Shown here: piece after piece, positions 17,334 to 27,907 of the stretch
Layout: each line of letters starts with the position of its first letter
Position numbering within the stretch: the first letter of the stretch is position 1
Source of the DNA: Vibrio quintilis
Lineage (GTDB): Bacteria > Pseudomonadota > Gammaproteobacteria > Enterobacterales > Vibrionaceae
Length of the DNA stretch: 64,000 nucleotides
Reading direction: 5' to 3'
Assembly (NCBI RefSeq): GCF_024529975.1
Contig: NZ_AP024897.1
Location: 3,410,001 to 3,474,000 of the forward strand
Notes under the pieces: model-generated
Seen by the model: only the letters and a program-made list of their open reading frames with translations
Databases searched by the model: none
Told to the model about the DNA's origin: nothing
Made by a program: the position numbers and the translations under genes

Positions 17334-18617
17334 TTAAGACTGAACGGCTCTCAATACCTGCTTCAATGCTTCGAAATCATCATCCATCTCCTGCGATAAC
17401 AATTCCATTTCAGCATGTTTAGCCAATGGTCCCGGCAGTTCAATATCGCTGCCAAGAATATCGTCAACAACATCTTTAAACTTCGCCGGATGAGCCGTAC
17501 AAAGAAACAACCCGGTTTCTCCCGGCTGTAGTTGCTCATCCAAAACCCGGTAAGCAATAGCACCATGTGGCTCACACAGGTAGCCATGCGCATGCAACTC
17601 ACGAACAGACGCCGCACTTTGCTCATCGGTCACAGCACCTTTTCCGAGCGTTTCCAGTCCCCAGTTTTTGAGGCTGGACAACTCTTCAATACGAGGCCAG
17701 TTGTTTGGCTGACTGACATCCATCGCATTCGATGTCGTCGCGATCGTTGGCTTCGGCGCCCATTCACCGGTTTCCAGATAACGCGGAACCGTATCATTGA
17801 CATTAGTTGAAGCAATGAAGCGCTTCACGGGCAATCCAAGTGCTTTTGCCAGAAGACCAGCCGTCAGGTTGCCAAAGTTTCCGCTTGGGACAGAAACAAC
17901 CAGGTTTTCCCGCTCTTCTTTCGATAATTGAGCCGCGGCTTCAAAGTAATAACAAATCTGAGCCATCAGGCGACTGATATTGATAGAGTTTGCAGAGTTG
18001 AGCCCGACTTCAGTTCTGAGCGCCTGATCATCAAACGCTTGCTTCACTAAAGACTGACAGGCATCAAAATCGCTATTAATTGCCACGGTATGGATGTTTT
18101 TACCCAGAGTACAAAATAGCTTTTCCTGTAACGGGCTGATTTTTCCCTTCGGATACAGAATGACAACTTCAATATTCTCCATGCCATAGAAAGCATGAGC
18201 TACAGCTGCACCAGTATCTCCGGAAGTTGCTGTCAGTATAGTAATTTTCCCGCCATCCGACACCGCAGCGAGAGACTGAGCCATAAACCGGCCACCAAAA
18301 TCTTTAAAGGCCAGCGTCGGACCGTGGAACAATTCCAGTGCATAGGTATTATCTTTCACTTTATTTATAGGTGCCGGAAACTGAAATGCCTGACCAACCA
18401 TCTCCGCCACTTTCTCTTTTGGCAGTTCATCCCCAATCAATGCAGACAAAATTTTTGCACTGCGGGGAACAAAGTCTTCTGCCAGTAAGGCATCAATATC
18501 GTCAAACTTTGGTAGCTCAGAAGGAAAAAATAGCCCTTGGTTCCGACCTAATCCCTGACGCACGGCCTGAGAAAAAGAAACCTGTTCATCATTCTCTTTA
18601 ATGTTATAAAGCTTCAT
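17334..18617 (-). CDS. thrC: Threonine synthase
   Basis: Converts O-phosphohomoserine to threonine with pyridoxal phosphate. The 427-residue protein carries the PLP lysine K105 in [14 protein letters not shown] and the phosphate-binding [15 protein letters not shown], with [12 protein letters not shown] and LCTAHPAKF further on. Its ATG overlaps the thrB stop by 4 bp (ATGA), so translation is coupled. It is the last gene of thrLABC. Its terminator was split by the IS element at 15814-17245. Confidence 0.98.
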   Translation of the reverse strand: MKLYNIKENDEQVSFSQAVRQGLGRNQGLFFPSELPKFDDIDALLAEDFVPRSAKILSALIGDELPKEKVAEMVGQAFQFPAPINKVKDNTYALELFHGPTLAFKDFGGRFMAQSLAAVSDGGKITILTATSGDTGAAVAHAFYGMENIEVVILYPKGKISPLQEKLFCTLGKNIHTVAINSDFDACQSLVKQAFDDQALRTEVGLNSANSINISRLMAQICYYFEAAAQLSKEERENLVVSVPSGNFGNLTAGLLAKALGLPVKRFIASTNVNDTVPRYLETGEWAPKPTIATTSNAMDVSQPNNWPRIEELSSLKNWGLETLGKGAVTDEQSAASVRELHAHGYLCEPHGAIAYRVLDEQLQPGETGLFLCTAHPAKFKDVVDDILGSDIELPGPLAKHAEMELLSQEMDDDFEALKQVLRAVQS

Positions 18618-19585
18618 AGCTTACTTCCTGTTAATTTTGAACCCTGTTTATCCAGGCGACAAATATGAACGAATCCATCATTATTTTGTACATAATTATC
18701 TGACAGCCATTTTGCAACACGTTCTGCAATGTCCTGACTCTGACAGATACTAAAAAGTGTTGGGCCACTGCCGGAAATACCGGTCGCTAAGGCACCTGCG
18801 GTAGAAGCATACTGACGGGCCGCAGAAAATCCAGGTAAAAGTTTTTCCCGGTACGGTTCTGCGATGACATCTTTAATCATGCTGGCTGCCAGTTCTGGCT
18901 GACGGGAATAACAGGCATGAACAAAGCCAGACAGATAACGGCCGTGAGCAATGACATCCTGACGACGATACTGAGATGGCAAAATAGCCCGAGCTTCAGC
19001 GGTTGAAACTTTGATACCCGGATAAGCCATTACCCAAAACCACTCGTCAAAGCAGGGAATCTCCTGACTGATGATCCCCAACTGCTCAACCATTAATTGT
19101 AAACCTCCCAAATAGCATGGCGCGACATTATCATAATGTACACCGCCTGATATTTTTCCTTCCATTTCCCCCATTAAAGCCAGCAACTCATTTTCATTTA
19201 ATGGCTGGTTATGGAAACGGTTCAGAGCGTCTAAAGCTGCCACAATCGAACAGGCGCTGGAACCCAGACCAGAGCCAATCGGCATATTTTTCTCCAGTGT
19301 GATATCGACTGGCTTTAGCGGCACATTCTTTTTCTTTAACTCCCGGGCAAACACCGTCCAGCAATCATAAACGATGTTTTCTTTCGGATTTTCCGGCAAA
19401 CGATCAACGAAACGACCAACCGCTTCAAGCGTAAAAGGCTCAGATCCGGGTTTCACTTCAACCCGGTCTCCCAGTTTCGTTCCGTCAACAGGTGAAACGG
19501 CTGCCCCTAAAACATCAAATCCAACACTAACGTTGCCAATCGATGCCGGCGCATAAACTACAACGCTCTCATTCATTTCACTCAT
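18614..19585 (-). CDS. thrB: Homoserine kinase
   Basis: Phosphorylates homoserine for ThrC. It is a GHMP kinase with [21 protein letters not shown] at the N-terminus, the ATP-binding [17 protein letters not shown], and the C-terminal [15 protein letters not shown] motif. Starting at ATG 19585 gives 323 residues, about a dozen more than E. coli, with an extra MSEMNES; the ATG at 19576 is an alternative. GGGAG precedes 19585. It begins 3 bp after the thrA stop. Confidence 0.97.
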   Translation of the reverse strand: MSEMNESVVVYAPASIGNVSVGFDVLGAAVSPVDGTKLGDRVEVKPGSEPFTLEAVGRFVDRLPENPKENIVYDCWTVFARELKKKNVPLKPVDITLEKNMPIGSGLGSSACSIVAALDALNRFHNQPLNENELLALMGEMEGKISGGVHYDNVAPCYLGGLQLMVEQLGIISQEIPCFDEWFWVMAYPGIKVSTAEARAILPSQYRRQDVIAHGRYLSGFVHACYSRQPELAASMIKDVIAEPYREKLLPGFSAARQYASTAGALATGISGSGPTLFSICQSQDIAERVAKWLSDNYVQNNDGFVHICRLDKQGSKLTGSKL

Positions 19586-19588
19586 GGA

Positions 19589-22048
19589 TTAAACTCCCAG
19601 CTTCCAGCCTAATGTGCGCATTAAATCAGCAAAAACACCCGCTGCGGTCACTTCGGTTCCCGCACCATATCCACGAAGAACCAGAGGAATTGGCTGATAA
19701 TAACGACTATGGAATGCCAGTGCATTCTCACCGTCTTTAATTTTAAACATTGGATCATCTTCACCAACAGCAGCGATAGAAACTCGACACTGACCATCAG
19801 CAATTTCTCCGACATAACGTAACACTTTTCCTGCCGAGCGCGCTTCTTCAATCAGTGAGTTGAAGTACTCATCAGCCTGTGGAAGACGTGCCATAAAGTC
19901 ATCAATACTTCCGGAAGCATCAAAGCCCGGTGGTAGCGCCAGCTCAACATTCACATCATCCAGTTCCAGCTTCATGCCGGTTTCACGTGCCAGAATCAAT
20001 AATTTCCGGGCAACGTCCATCCCCGAGAGATCATCTCTTGGATCAGGTTCAGTAAATCCCTTCTCTTTGGCAATCTGAGTTGCCTGACTGAAGCTTAAAC
20101 CTTCATCAAGTTTACCGAAAATAAATGACAGAGAGCCAGACAGAATCCCGCTGAATTTTTCCAGCTCATCACCGGCAGCGACCAGATTCTGTAAGTTTTC
20201 AATCACAGGTAAACCTGCACCAACGGTGGTTTCGTACATCAGCTTCCGTCTTGAAACTCTCGCAACGTCCCTCAGTTGCTGGTAATAAGCCATACTGGCA
20301 GTATTTGCTTTCTTGTTTGGAGTAACAACGTGGAAACCAGAAGCCAGAAAATCAGCATACTGTCCTGCAATTTCATCACTTGATGTACAGTCAACCAGAA
20401 CCGGGTTGATGATATGATTACGCTGAACTAATGCAATTAAACGCGCCAGACTGAACTTCTCAGTCACACCATTTAAACGCTCTTTCCAGTTTTCAAGTTC
20501 CAGTCCGTCGGCATCCAGCAATAACCCTTTGCTGTTTGCCAAACCACAGACTCTGACTTCAATACCTTTCGCAGCCAGCTTTTCCTGCTGACGGTGAATC
20601 TGATCAATCAGCTCTCCGCCAACCCCACCGACACCCAACACGAAAACGTCCAGATAATGCTTCGAATTAAACAGATTCTCATGACATGCTTTAATTGCTT
20701 CAGAGATCTTGTCTTCAGGAATCACAGCGGAAATAGCACGCTCGGAAGATCCCTGTGCAATGGCGATGATATTAACGTGCACTTCAGCCAGAGAAGTGAA
20801 AAACTGAGAAGCAATGCCGCTGGCCGTTCTCATACCGTCACCGACTAAAGTGATGATAGACACATCATCGATAAATTCGACCGGCTCGAGAATACCGTCT
20901 TTTAATTCAAGCTCAAAAGATTCAGACAGCACACGTTTTGCTCTGAGTTTATCTTCTGCTTCAATACAAAAACTGATGGAATATTCAGAGGAAGACTGGG
21001 TAATCAGAACAATCGACACACCGGCAGCAGACATTGCGCCAAAGACCCGGCTGGCCATGCCAACCATACCTTTCATGCCCGGACCGGATACGTTGACCAT
21101 CGTCAGATTATTCAGCGTTGTAATCCCTTTAATCGACAATTTATCTTCCCCGGTATCCTGACCAATTAAGGTACCGGCACCCTGAGGGTTAAAACTGTTT
21201 TTAATGAGGCATGGAATCTGGAAGCGGGCGATAGGAGCGATGGTTTTAGGATGGAGGACGGAAGCACCAAAGTATGATAATTCCATGGCTTCCTGATAAC
21301 TGAGTGACTTCAGCAACCGGGCATCTTTAACCAGCCGCGGGTCACAATTATAAACCCCGTCGACATCAGTCCAGATTTCACAGCAGTCGGCCCGCAGACA
21401 AGCTGCTAATACTGCGGCGGAGTAGTCTGAACCATTGCGTCCCAGGCAAACCAGTTCTCCTTTTTCATTTCCGGCCGTAAATCCGGGCATGATATGAACA
21501 TGGTCAGCAGGAAGAGGCGCAGCTTTAAAATTGTTGGTTGAAGCATCAACATCAACCATAGATTCAAGATAGTCACCTTTAGCACTTAAATACTGAATAG
21601 GATCAATCAGATTAACAGCATGACCTTTGGCTTCAAGCACAGCCTTCATCAGCTGAATCGAAATCCGCTCACCTTTACTGATAACCCGTGCATTGACATG
21701 ATCAGGGCATGTACCAAGCAAACTGATACCATGAACAAATTTTCTCAACATTCCCAGCGAATGTTCGACTGTATTCTGAAATTCAGTACCGTCGATATTC
21801 GGCAGTTCAGACTGAATGTCTTTAAACAAAGAAGAGAAGGATGATTCAAGATCTGCAATCTGAAGCTCCGCTTCTCCCTGCTTCTGTGCAAACTCAATCA
21901 CCGAAACTAATTTATTTGTCGTTTTACCCGGCGCTGATAAGACAACAGAAACTGACTCTTGCTGAGCATTATTAGCGATTATTTGTGCGGCCCGCAAAAA
22001 CCGATCGGCATCTGCCAATGACGACCCACCAAACTTTAATACACGCAT
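19589..22048 (-). CDS. thrA: Bifunctional aspartokinase I / homoserine dehydrogenase I
   Basis: First and third enzymes of threonine synthesis from aspartate fused in one 819-residue protein. The N-terminal aspartokinase begins [17 protein letters not shown] and includes [14 protein letters not shown]; two ACT regulatory domains follow around residues 315-450, with [11 protein letters not shown] and [12 protein letters not shown]; the C-terminal dehydrogenase has the NAD(P) motif [12 protein letters not shown] and [13 protein letters not shown]. The start at ATG 22048 follows GGAGGAATGG. Threonine feedback through the ACT domains is known for the family. The thrL attenuator lies upstream. Confidence 0.98.
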   Translation of the reverse strand: MRVLKFGGSSLADADRFLRAAQIIANNAQQESVSVVLSAPGKTTNKLVSVIEFAQKQGEAELQIADLESSFSSLFKDIQSELPNIDGTEFQNTVEHSLGMLRKFVHGISLLGTCPDHVNARVISKGERISIQLMKAVLEAKGHAVNLIDPIQYLSAKGDYLESMVDVDASTNNFKAAPLPADHVHIMPGFTAGNEKGELVCLGRNGSDYSAAVLAACLRADCCEIWTDVDGVYNCDPRLVKDARLLKSLSYQEAMELSYFGASVLHPKTIAPIARFQIPCLIKNSFNPQGAGTLIGQDTGEDKLSIKGITTLNNLTMVNVSGPGMKGMVGMASRVFGAMSAAGVSIVLITQSSSEYSISFCIEAEDKLRAKRVLSESFELELKDGILEPVEFIDDVSIITLVGDGMRTASGIASQFFTSLAEVHVNIIAIAQGSSERAISAVIPEDKISEAIKACHENLFNSKHYLDVFVLGVGGVGGELIDQIHRQQEKLAAKGIEVRVCGLANSKGLLLDADGLELENWKERLNGVTEKFSLARLIALVQRNHIINPVLVDCTSSDEIAGQYADFLASGFHVVTPNKKANTASMAYYQQLRDVARVSRRKLMYETTVGAGLPVIENLQNLVAAGDELEKFSGILSGSLSFIFGKLDEGLSFSQATQIAKEKGFTEPDPRDDLSGMDVARKLLILARETGMKLELDDVNVELALPPGFDASGSIDDFMARLPQADEYFNSLIEEARSAGKVLRYVGEIADGQCRVSIAAVGEDDPMFKIKDGENALAFHSRYYQPIPLVLRGYGAGTEVTAAGVFADLMRTLGWKLGV

Positions 22049-22078
22049 CCATTCCTCCGATATTTTTAAAACATAAAA

Positions 22079-22114
22079 AAAAAGGCCTGTATCTTCTGGG
22101 ATACAGGCCTTTTT
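22079..22114 (-). terminator. thr operon attenuator
   Basis: On the minus strand AAAGGCCTGTATC pairs with GATACAGGCCTTT (13 bp) around a 6-nt loop, followed by a long T run. It lies between the Thr/Ile-rich leader peptide and thrA, the classic position for transcription attenuation. Confidence 0.93.
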
Positions 22115-22128
22115 TGAAATTATTTAAC

Positions 22129-22206
22129 TCAGCAGCCTGCCCCAACATCGGTAATGTCGGTAATAATAATGGTGGTCGTCATTACTACTAAGCGGGTCAC
22201 TGTCAT
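22129..22206 (-). CDS. thrL: thr operon leader peptide
   Basis: A 25-codon frame from ATG 22206 encodes MTVTRLVVMTTTIIITDIT then DVGAGC. It holds seven threonine and four isoleucine codons, with a TTTIIIT cluster. Ribosome stalling there when charged tRNA-Thr or tRNA-Ile is scarce would prevent the attenuator at 22079-22114. The E. coli leader has the same composition and also ends with a glycine/alanine tail. The internal ATG at codon 9 is another possible start. Confidence 0.9.
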   Translation of the reverse strand: MTVTRLVVMTTTIIITDITDVGAGC

Positions 22207-22235
22207 TCTCAATTCGATTGTAAGTACTAAATTTA

Positions 22236-22270
22236 ATCTACGTTTAACCCATTTGATGGGAAACTGTCAA
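22236..22270 (-). promoter_or_regulatory. thr operon promoter
   Basis: On the minus strand a consensus TTGACA (22270-22265) is followed after 17-18 bp by TTAAAC/TAAACG. The spacer contains the palindrome CCCATCAAATGGG, which could be an operator but has no recognised regulator. Confidence 0.6.
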
Positions 22271-22368
22271 TGAAAAAAGTGATAAATTTTAACTTTTCCG
22301 GTAAAAATACACCACTAAAACACAAAACTGACAACGATATTTTTATAATACAATCAGTACGATACACA

Positions 22369-22854
22369 CTAATTAAGCACTAAAGCCTGCTCTGAGAGCA
22401 AGATACCATTCCAGTCAGCATAAATATAATCTCCGGGCTGAATGATTTGATTAATCAGGGTCAATGATATATTCACTTGTCCGACCCCCCGTTTTTCCGT
22501 TTTGAAAGGGCAGACACCCAGCGCTTTAATTCCGATATCAATACCGGACAAAGTCACGACATCCCTGACCGCACCATAAATTATTATACCTTCCCAGTTA
22601 TTTTGTTGTGCTTTCAGTGCCAGCTGGTCACCTAACAAAGCCCGTTGGCAGGAACCATGTCCATCTACCACGAGAATTTTTCCCTGACCGTTTTGATTTA
22701 GCATTTCTGCCACCTTTGAGTTATCGTGATAACAGCGGACCGTTACCACTTCTCCCCAAAACGCACATTTCTGACCAAAATTTTGTAAAGGTAAATCAAG
22801 CAAGGTCACTTGTGACTCATATTTATCACAAATATCGGGTGTTATATCTTGCAT
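22369..22854 (-). CDS. RraA-like family protein
   Basis: A 161-residue RraA/HMG-aldolase-fold protein. Visible hallmarks are the opening [29 protein letters not shown], the central [19 protein letters not shown] and [12 protein letters not shown], corresponding to the loop and metal-binding arginine/aspartate of the family. E. coli RraA inhibits RNase E; related proteins are 4-hydroxy-4-methyl-2-oxoglutarate aldolases, and sequence alone does not choose. Two ATGs (22857, 22854) follow GGAGG; the second is better spaced. It lies 16 bp after the DUF3293 gene. Confidence 0.85.
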   Translation of the reverse strand: MQDITPDICDKYESQVTLLDLPLQNFGQKCAFWGEVVTVRCYHDNSKVAEMLNQNGQGKILVVDGHGSCQRALLGDQLALKAQQNNWEGIIIYGAVRDVVTLSGIDIGIKALGVCPFKTEKRGVGQVNISLTLINQIIQPGDYIYADWNGILLSEQALVLN

Positions 22855-22870
22855 CATTCCTCCATGATTC

Positions 22871-23281
22871 TCATTCAAGCTTTTTATAAATTCTCTTGGA
22901 CAGAGCCCCCAAATTGTCAACTCTGACATCAATACAGGCGTATAAAAATAGTTGTCCCTGTCTCACATAATAAATCGCGTTTTGTCCAAATTCCCGGGCA
23001 ATACGCAGAGAAGTTTCCAAGTCAACAGCTACAGCGAAGCTTTCTTCAATCCATTTAAACTGAGTATCTCCGACCCGGACACTAGCCCATTCATAGTTAC
23101 TAATCATTTTGAGCAAGCGTTTATTATTTACACAATTTACTGATTCTGGCAATTGTTGACTTGCCGGATTCCATGCGGTAATGATGGAAAAATCCCCGGC
23201 TGACATCTCAGATTTGAAATCAAAGCAGCTCGATGAATAAGCAGCCCATAAAGTCTCGTCAATCATATGTTTTATCACCAT
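22871..23281 (-). CDS. DUF3293 family protein
   Basis: A small soluble protein of 136 residues (131 from the alternative ATG at 23266, which has GGTGAT before it). Segments [50 protein letters not shown] and [22 protein letters not shown] fit the DUF3293 family as I recall it. Its function is unknown. It is divergent from arcA, with a perfect FNR box 42 bp upstream of its start, and probably forms an operon with the RraA-like gene. Confidence 0.75.
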   Translation of the reverse strand: MVIKHMIDETLWAAYSSSCFDFKSEMSAGDFSIITAWNPASQQLPESVNCVNNKRLLKMISNYEWASVRVGDTQFKWIEESFAVAVDLETSLRIAREFGQNAIYYVRQGQLFLYACIDVRVDNLGALSKRIYKKLE

Positions 23282-23322
23282 TTATCTCTCTGTTTTATCC
23301 AATAATCAGAGGTTTCATCCTA

Positions 23323-23336
23323 TTGATATAAATCAA
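23323..23336. promoter_or_regulatory. FNR box between DUF3293 gene and arcA
   Basis: TTGATATAAATCAA matches TTGAT-N4-ATCAA at every fixed base. It lies 42 bp before the DUF3293 gene and 260 bp before arcA. FNR activation of arcA is established in E. coli. A TATAAA at 23386-23391 could be the -10 box of a rightward promoter. Which divergent gene it controls is undecided. Confidence 0.65.
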
Positions 23337-23595
23337 CAAAGTGTGTTGTATTGAAAATATCCCATTGTTAGCATGCTGTTAACATTATAAAATCCACCGC
23401 AACAATTAGATCATAGAACCCGGCAAGATCAGGATCCCTTGCAGTACTCATCCATGGATGGCGGCACAGTTTATGTTGTATTCTTTAAGAATACTTTAAC
23501 TTATTACCAACATATATTTAGCATTCGTACTGTGTTATATATAATGATTATAAGTGCACTTATCAGAACAATTTTTCACAATTTAGGTACCGCCA

Positions 23596-24312
23596 ATGCA
23601 AACCCCGCAGATTCTTATCGTTGAAGACGAGCAAGTTACACGTAACACGCTTAAGAGTATTTTTGAAGCAGAGGGATACGCAGTATTTGAAGCCAGTGAC
23701 GGTGAAGAAATGAACCAGATATTGTCAGACAAAACTGTCAATCTGGTCATTATGGATATCAACCTGCCAGGAAAAAATGGCTTGTTGCTTGCCCGTGAGC
23801 TCAGAGAGCAGGCAGATGTTGCTTTGATGTTTCTGACCGGCAGAGATAATGAAGTCGACAAAATACTTGGATTAGAAATTGGTGCAGATGACTATATCAC
23901 CAAACCATTTAATCCCCGCGAACTTACAATACGGGCCAGAAACTTACTCAGCCGGTCCATGACACCAAATACCATTCAGGAAGAAAAACGAACGGTAGAC
24001 AAGTATAACTTTAATGGCTGGGAACTGGACATCAATAGCCGTTCACTGATCAATCCGGATGGTGAAAGCTACAAATTACCCCGTTCAGAATTCCGTGCAC
24101 TTCTTCACTTTTGTGAGAACCCCGGAAAAATTCAAACCCGTGCAGAACTGCTCAAAAAAATGACCGGACGGGAATTAAAGCCACATGACCGGACTGTGGA
24201 TGTCACCATACGCCGTATCCGCAAACATTTTGAGTCTGTTACCGGAACGCCTGAGATTATCGCCACCATACACGGTGAAGGATACCGCTTCTGCGGTAGT
24301 CTGGATGATTAA
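23596..24312 (+). CDS. arcA: Aerobic respiration control response regulator ArcA
   Basis: Redox-responsive OmpR-type transcription factor, phosphorylated by ArcB. The receiver domain (about 1-120) has phosphoacceptor D54 in [12 protein letters not shown], the acidic pair in VEDEQ, T83 region FLTGR and K in [11 protein letters not shown]. The C-terminal winged-helix domain (about 135-235) ends in [13 protein letters not shown] and [11 protein letters not shown]. Its 238 residues equal the usual length. arcB faces it across a shared terminator, unlike E. coli where the two genes are far apart. Confidence 0.98.
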   Translation: MQTPQILIVEDEQVTRNTLKSIFEAEGYAVFEASDGEEMNQILSDKTVNLVIMDINLPGKNGLLLARELREQADVALMFLTGRDNEVDKILGLEIGADDYITKPFNPRELTIRARNLLSRSMTPNTIQEEKRTVDKYNFNGWELDINSRSLINPDGESYKLPRSEFRALLHFCENPGKIQTRAELLKKMTGRELKPHDRTVDVTIRRIRKHFESVTGTPEIIATIHGEGYRFCGSLDD

Positions 24313-24341
24313 TTTCATCACCTGATTTTAACTACATTGAC

Positions 24342-24372
24342 AAAAAGCTCTGTTTCTATACAGAGCTTTTTT
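24342..24372. terminator. Bidirectional terminator between arcA and arcB
   Basis: AAAAAGCTCTG and CAGAGCTTTTTT pair around an 8-nt loop between the convergent stop codons. Confidence 0.92.
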
Positions 24373-24401
24373 ATTGATTGAACTCCTGATTCTCTGAGCC
24401 C

Positions 24402-26738
24402 CTAACGTTCAGATAACCACTGCTTCAACATTTCAATGTCATGTTTATATTCAGTTTTTATCTCATCCACCCAATCCCCGATATTTTCCCACCATGCAGG
24501 TTCATCCGGAGACTGGGCCAGTTGAGCGACAGACTGGATCCGTTGTAATCCAATAGCACCGGCTGCACCTTTGATTTTATGGGCTTCAGAGGTGATTCCG
24601 GCCTGGTCTTTTGCCACCATATTTGAATCGAGAATTTCGAGATATTCCGGCATCATCTGTTCAAACATTTCAATGCTGTCAATCACCGGCTGTTCCCCGA
24701 CGATATCAACGTAAGAAGTCAGCATATCCAGATCTAACAACCGGGAATATTTCAACTTTTTATCATCTTCCACCGTGGTCACGACCTGCTGTTCCTGAGG
24801 CTCATTTTCACCATAAAATCTGGCAATGACTTCCTGCACCGCAACAACTGAAAGTGGTTTACTGATCACCTCGTCCATGCCTCCGGAAAAATAAGTTTGC
24901 TTACTTTTCTGGACATTCGCCGTTAATGCAACCAATGGCGGCAGCTCCTCATAGGTTTCCCGGAAGTATTTTGCGACGTCAAATCCGGTCATATCGGGAA
25001 GCTGAATATCGAGGAAAACAAGATCATAGATATCAGGTTTGAATAAATTTTTCGCTTCTTCGCCCGTCATTGCCACTGTCAGGGTATGACCCAGGCTTTC
25101 CAGCAATGATTTAGCCACCGTGACATTCAGCTGAATGTCTTCCACCATAAATATATTCAGCTTTTTCTGTACTAAAGGAACGCTCGAATACAGAGAAGAA
25201 CCTTCAGCTAAAGGCGCCTGTAATGTGACCCGGAAAGTACTGCCATACCCTTCCTCACTCATGACTGAAATGTCGCCATTCATCAAATTGATTAACTGGC
25301 GGGAAACTGCCAGTCCGATTCCGGTTCCCATCGCATGTAAATTACTGTTGTCAGATTTGACCTGATAGTACATTGCAAAAATATTATCCAGTTCAGCTTC
25401 AGGTATTCCTATGCCAGTATCTTCGACTTCAATAGCAATCGACACCATTGAGGACTCAATTTCAGCCTCGACTGTCATCACCACGCCCCCCTCTTTGGTA
25501 AACTTGATGGCATTACTGATCAGGTTCCATAAAACCTGTCTCAGACGGGTACCGTCAACGTTCACGACAAACTGGAGTGGCGTCAGTCTTTCCAAATCAA
25601 ACCGCAGCCCTTTTTGTTCCGCCATCAGTGCGGACAAACTTTCAATCTCGACAATGAATTCTTCAAAGTTCAGCGGCTCAGGAAACAGTGCAAGCTTACG
25701 CTGATCGAATTTATCCATATCAATAATATCGTTAAATATATTCCCCAGAGTCACAGCACTGACATTAATGGTTTGCAGATATTTTCTTTGCTCCGGATTC
25801 ATCGGAGAATCGAGCAACATACGGCTCAGACCGACGATACCGTTCAGAGGCGTTCTGAGCTCATGACTGATAGTGGAAATAAAGGTGGTTTTATCTCTGC
25901 TTGCTTTTTCAAGCGACTCTTCATGATGCTTGCGTTCAGTAATATCACGGCCAAATCCGACTAATCCCAGATGTCGTCCTTCCTTACTGTAAAAGGGAAC
26001 TTTTCGCAGTTCAAAGTAACTCTTAAGCCCATCCGGATACTCAAGCCACTGTTCATAAGTAATGGCGCAATTTTGTGAGAAAACCTGCTCATCGGTATTC
26101 ACGATTTGCTGAGCCGCTTCTTTGCTGTAAACGTCCCATGGCGTCAAACCGACTAACTCCTGTTCAACCTTCCCGGTCAGCTCTTCCATCGCGCGGTTAC
26201 AGCCGGAGAAAACACCATCGGCATTGCGGTAGTAGATTAAATCGGGCGAAGCGTCAATAAAAGAACGAAGCAAAGCCGTTCTTTCTGCCAGTTCAAGCTG
26301 TGTTTTCTCACGCTGGTAGACTTCGTTTTCCAGATCGACCATCGCCTCTTCTCTGGCTTCTTCCGCTTTTATCCGCTCTTCAATTTCCTGATTCAGTTTG
26401 ACGATATTCTGCTGAAGCTGATGGTTTAACTCCTGATCCCGTGAACGCATGTCTTTCAGTTTTGCCACCAGCTTAGACAAACGTTGCCTCGACTCTTCCA
26501 GCTGGTCAACAACCACCGATAAGAAATAGACGGCCCAGGGCGTAATAATCAGACCAAAAAATACTGAACGGATAATATCAAGATCATCAACGAAACCATT
26601 TAAGACCAGCGTAATTGCAACCTGAACAACAACAGCAAGCGCAACCAGTGCTAACGCCAAAAGGATAGAGAAACGGAAAATGCCGAGTTTGACCAGAAGA
26701 TCAACATAGTATTGCGCCAGATTTTTCAGTGGTTTCAT
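24402..26738 (-). CDS. arcB: Aerobic respiration control sensor kinase ArcB
   Basis: Tripartite inner-membrane kinase that passes phosphate to ArcA when quinones are reduced. Two membrane helices (about 22-48 and 58-77), a coiled-coil linker (about 80-155), a PAS domain (about 155-270), the kinase core with H292 in SHELRTPLNG, a receiver with D577 in VFLDIQLPDM and an Hpt domain with H720 in EAHKIKGAAG are all visible. The ATG at 26738 after GGAG gives 778 residues, as in E. coli. C180 is present, but position 241, a redox cysteine in E. coli, is tyrosine; a cysteine at 224 lies nearby. Confidence 0.97.
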   Translation of the reverse strand: MKPLKNLAQYYVDLLVKLGIFRFSILLALALVALAVVVQVAITLVLNGFVDDLDIIRSVFFGLIITPWAVYFLSVVVDQLEESRQRLSKLVAKLKDMRSRDQELNHQLQQNIVKLNQEIEERIKAEEAREEAMVDLENEVYQREKTQLELAERTALLRSFIDASPDLIYYRNADGVFSGCNRAMEELTGKVEQELVGLTPWDVYSKEAAQQIVNTDEQVFSQNCAITYEQWLEYPDGLKSYFELRKVPFYSKEGRHLGLVGFGRDITERKHHEESLEKASRDKTTFISTISHELRTPLNGIVGLSRMLLDSPMNPEQRKYLQTINVSAVTLGNIFNDIIDMDKFDQRKLALFPEPLNFEEFIVEIESLSALMAEQKGLRFDLERLTPLQFVVNVDGTRLRQVLWNLISNAIKFTKEGGVVMTVEAEIESSMVSIAIEVEDTGIGIPEAELDNIFAMYYQVKSDNSNLHAMGTGIGLAVSRQLINLMNGDISVMSEEGYGSTFRVTLQAPLAEGSSLYSSVPLVQKKLNIFMVEDIQLNVTVAKSLLESLGHTLTVAMTGEEAKNLFKPDIYDLVFLDIQLPDMTGFDVAKYFRETYEELPPLVALTANVQKSKQTYFSGGMDEVISKPLSVVAVQEVIARFYGENEPQEQQVVTTVEDDKKLKYSRLLDLDMLTSYVDIVGEQPVIDSIEMFEQMMPEYLEILDSNMVAKDQAGITSEAHKIKGAAGAIGLQRIQSVAQLAQSPDEPAWWENIGDWVDEIKTEYKHDIEMLKQWLSER

Positions 26739-26841
26739 CAAAATGCTCCAGCCGACCTCATCATTTCATTAATTCAAAAAATACTGCTTCATTTTATACC
26801 ACACTCATCATATAAATGTTCGTTCTTATTCTGTCTGGTTT

Positions 26842-26891
26842 TATACCCAAATGACCTCAAGATGCTGGATTCAGAGCTCCATCAACAGGTT
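26842..26891 (+). repeat. Dispersed repeat, copy B (one end only)
   Basis: Fifty bases beginning TATACCCAAATGACCTCAAG match the minus-strand start of copy A (8271-8222) with about four differences, then similarity stops. It is a truncated end between arcB and the radical SAM gene. Confidence 0.75.
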
Positions 26892-26904
26892 TTCAGGGAA
26901 TAAA

Positions 26905-26936
26905 AATAGCGGACCCGCTCTCAGAAGCAAATCCGC
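26905..26936 (-). terminator. Probable terminator of the radical SAM gene
   Basis: On the minus strand GCGGA pairs with TCCGC around an interior GCT/AGC pair, then TATTTTTATT follows. It lies about 45 bp after the stop of the radical SAM gene. Confidence 0.55.
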
Positions 26937-26980
26937 CATCTCACATAACTTCAGATAAATCAGCCGGCTATTTCAGACTC

Positions 26981-27907
26981 TCAATGGCGCTGAAAAGGGC
27001 GGTGAATCAAACTTCCCTGAGCACCTTCCTGGTTCAGCACTTTTTCAATTTCCGTCATCGCGAGCCAACGGTTCTCACACCAGAGTGGTGCTAAAAGTGT
27101 CGGACGCCTTGCTGCTGAAGATATCCGGTGAAAAACGACCTCAGGTGGCGTTAACCGAATCATCCGGCTGGCAGTCTCCACATAATGAGGCAACGTCGGA
27201 GCGGCCAGCCTGCCGGCACGCCAGGCTTTTGCCATGACGCTTCCTTCCACAATGTGTAAACTATGCAGCTTAATTCCGTCAGTTCCGGTTTCCAGTACCT
27301 GGTCCAGAGTAGCAAGATTGTCTTGCTGCTGCTCCCCCGGCAAACCCACAATTAAATGTGTGCACACCTTCAGGTTTAATGCTCTCGCTTTCTGCGTAAT
27401 CTCATGATACACACCGTAGCCATGTCCACGGTTAATATGCCGGAGTGTTTTTTCATTTGCAGTTTGTAATCCAAGCTCCAGCCACACTTCGTAGCCCTGC
27501 TGTTCGTAATCCGACAATAATGAAAGCACATCATCCGAAACACAATCAGGCCGGGTGCCAACACACAACCCAACAATATCCGATGAAACTAATGCTTCTT
27601 CATACATAGACTTCAGTCGCTGCAATTCTGCATAAGTGCTGGTGTATGCCTGAAAATAAGCCAGATACTTGCGTGCCCGGTCAACTTCTTTTGCCCGGTT
27701 CTGAAGCTGATCACTGATACTGGTTTGTTGTGCTGTTTCATCAACAAATGAGGCGACATTGCAGAATGTGCACCCTCCCCGGCCAATGGTGCCATCCCGG
27801 TTCGGGCAGCTAAAACCGCCATGCAGGGTTAACTTGTGAACCCGTTCTCCATAACGATGTTTTAAATCCTGGCCCAGGGTGTTTACCAGTTCATGTAACT
27901 GTTTCAA
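26981..27907 (-). CDS. Radical SAM protein, YhcC/TIGR01212 family
   Basis: A 308-residue radical S-adenosylmethionine protein of unknown substrate. The iron-sulfur cysteines are C34, C46 and C49 in SCPNRDGTIGRGGCTFCNV, a non-classical spacing usual for this family. GTRPDCVSDDVL, LELGLQTANEKTLRHINRGH and CTHLIVGLPGE follow. The start is a TTG at 27907 with GAGG upstream; the resulting MKQLHELVNTLGQDLKHRYG aligns with the E. coli YhcC start as I recall it. It is divergent from the first gltB. Confidence 0.88.
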   Translation of the reverse strand: MKQLHELVNTLGQDLKHRYGERVHKLTLHGGFSCPNRDGTIGRGGCTFCNVASFVDETAQQTSISDQLQNRAKEVDRARKYLAYFQAYTSTYAELQRLKSMYEEALVSSDIVGLCVGTRPDCVSDDVLSLLSDYEQQGYEVWLELGLQTANEKTLRHINRGHGYGVYHEITQKARALNLKVCTHLIVGLPGEQQQDNLATLDQVLETGTDGIKLHSLHIVEGSVMAKAWRAGRLAAPTLPHYVETASRMIRLTPPEVVFHRISSAARRPTLLAPLWCENRWLAMTEIEKVLNQEGAQGSLIHRPFQRH

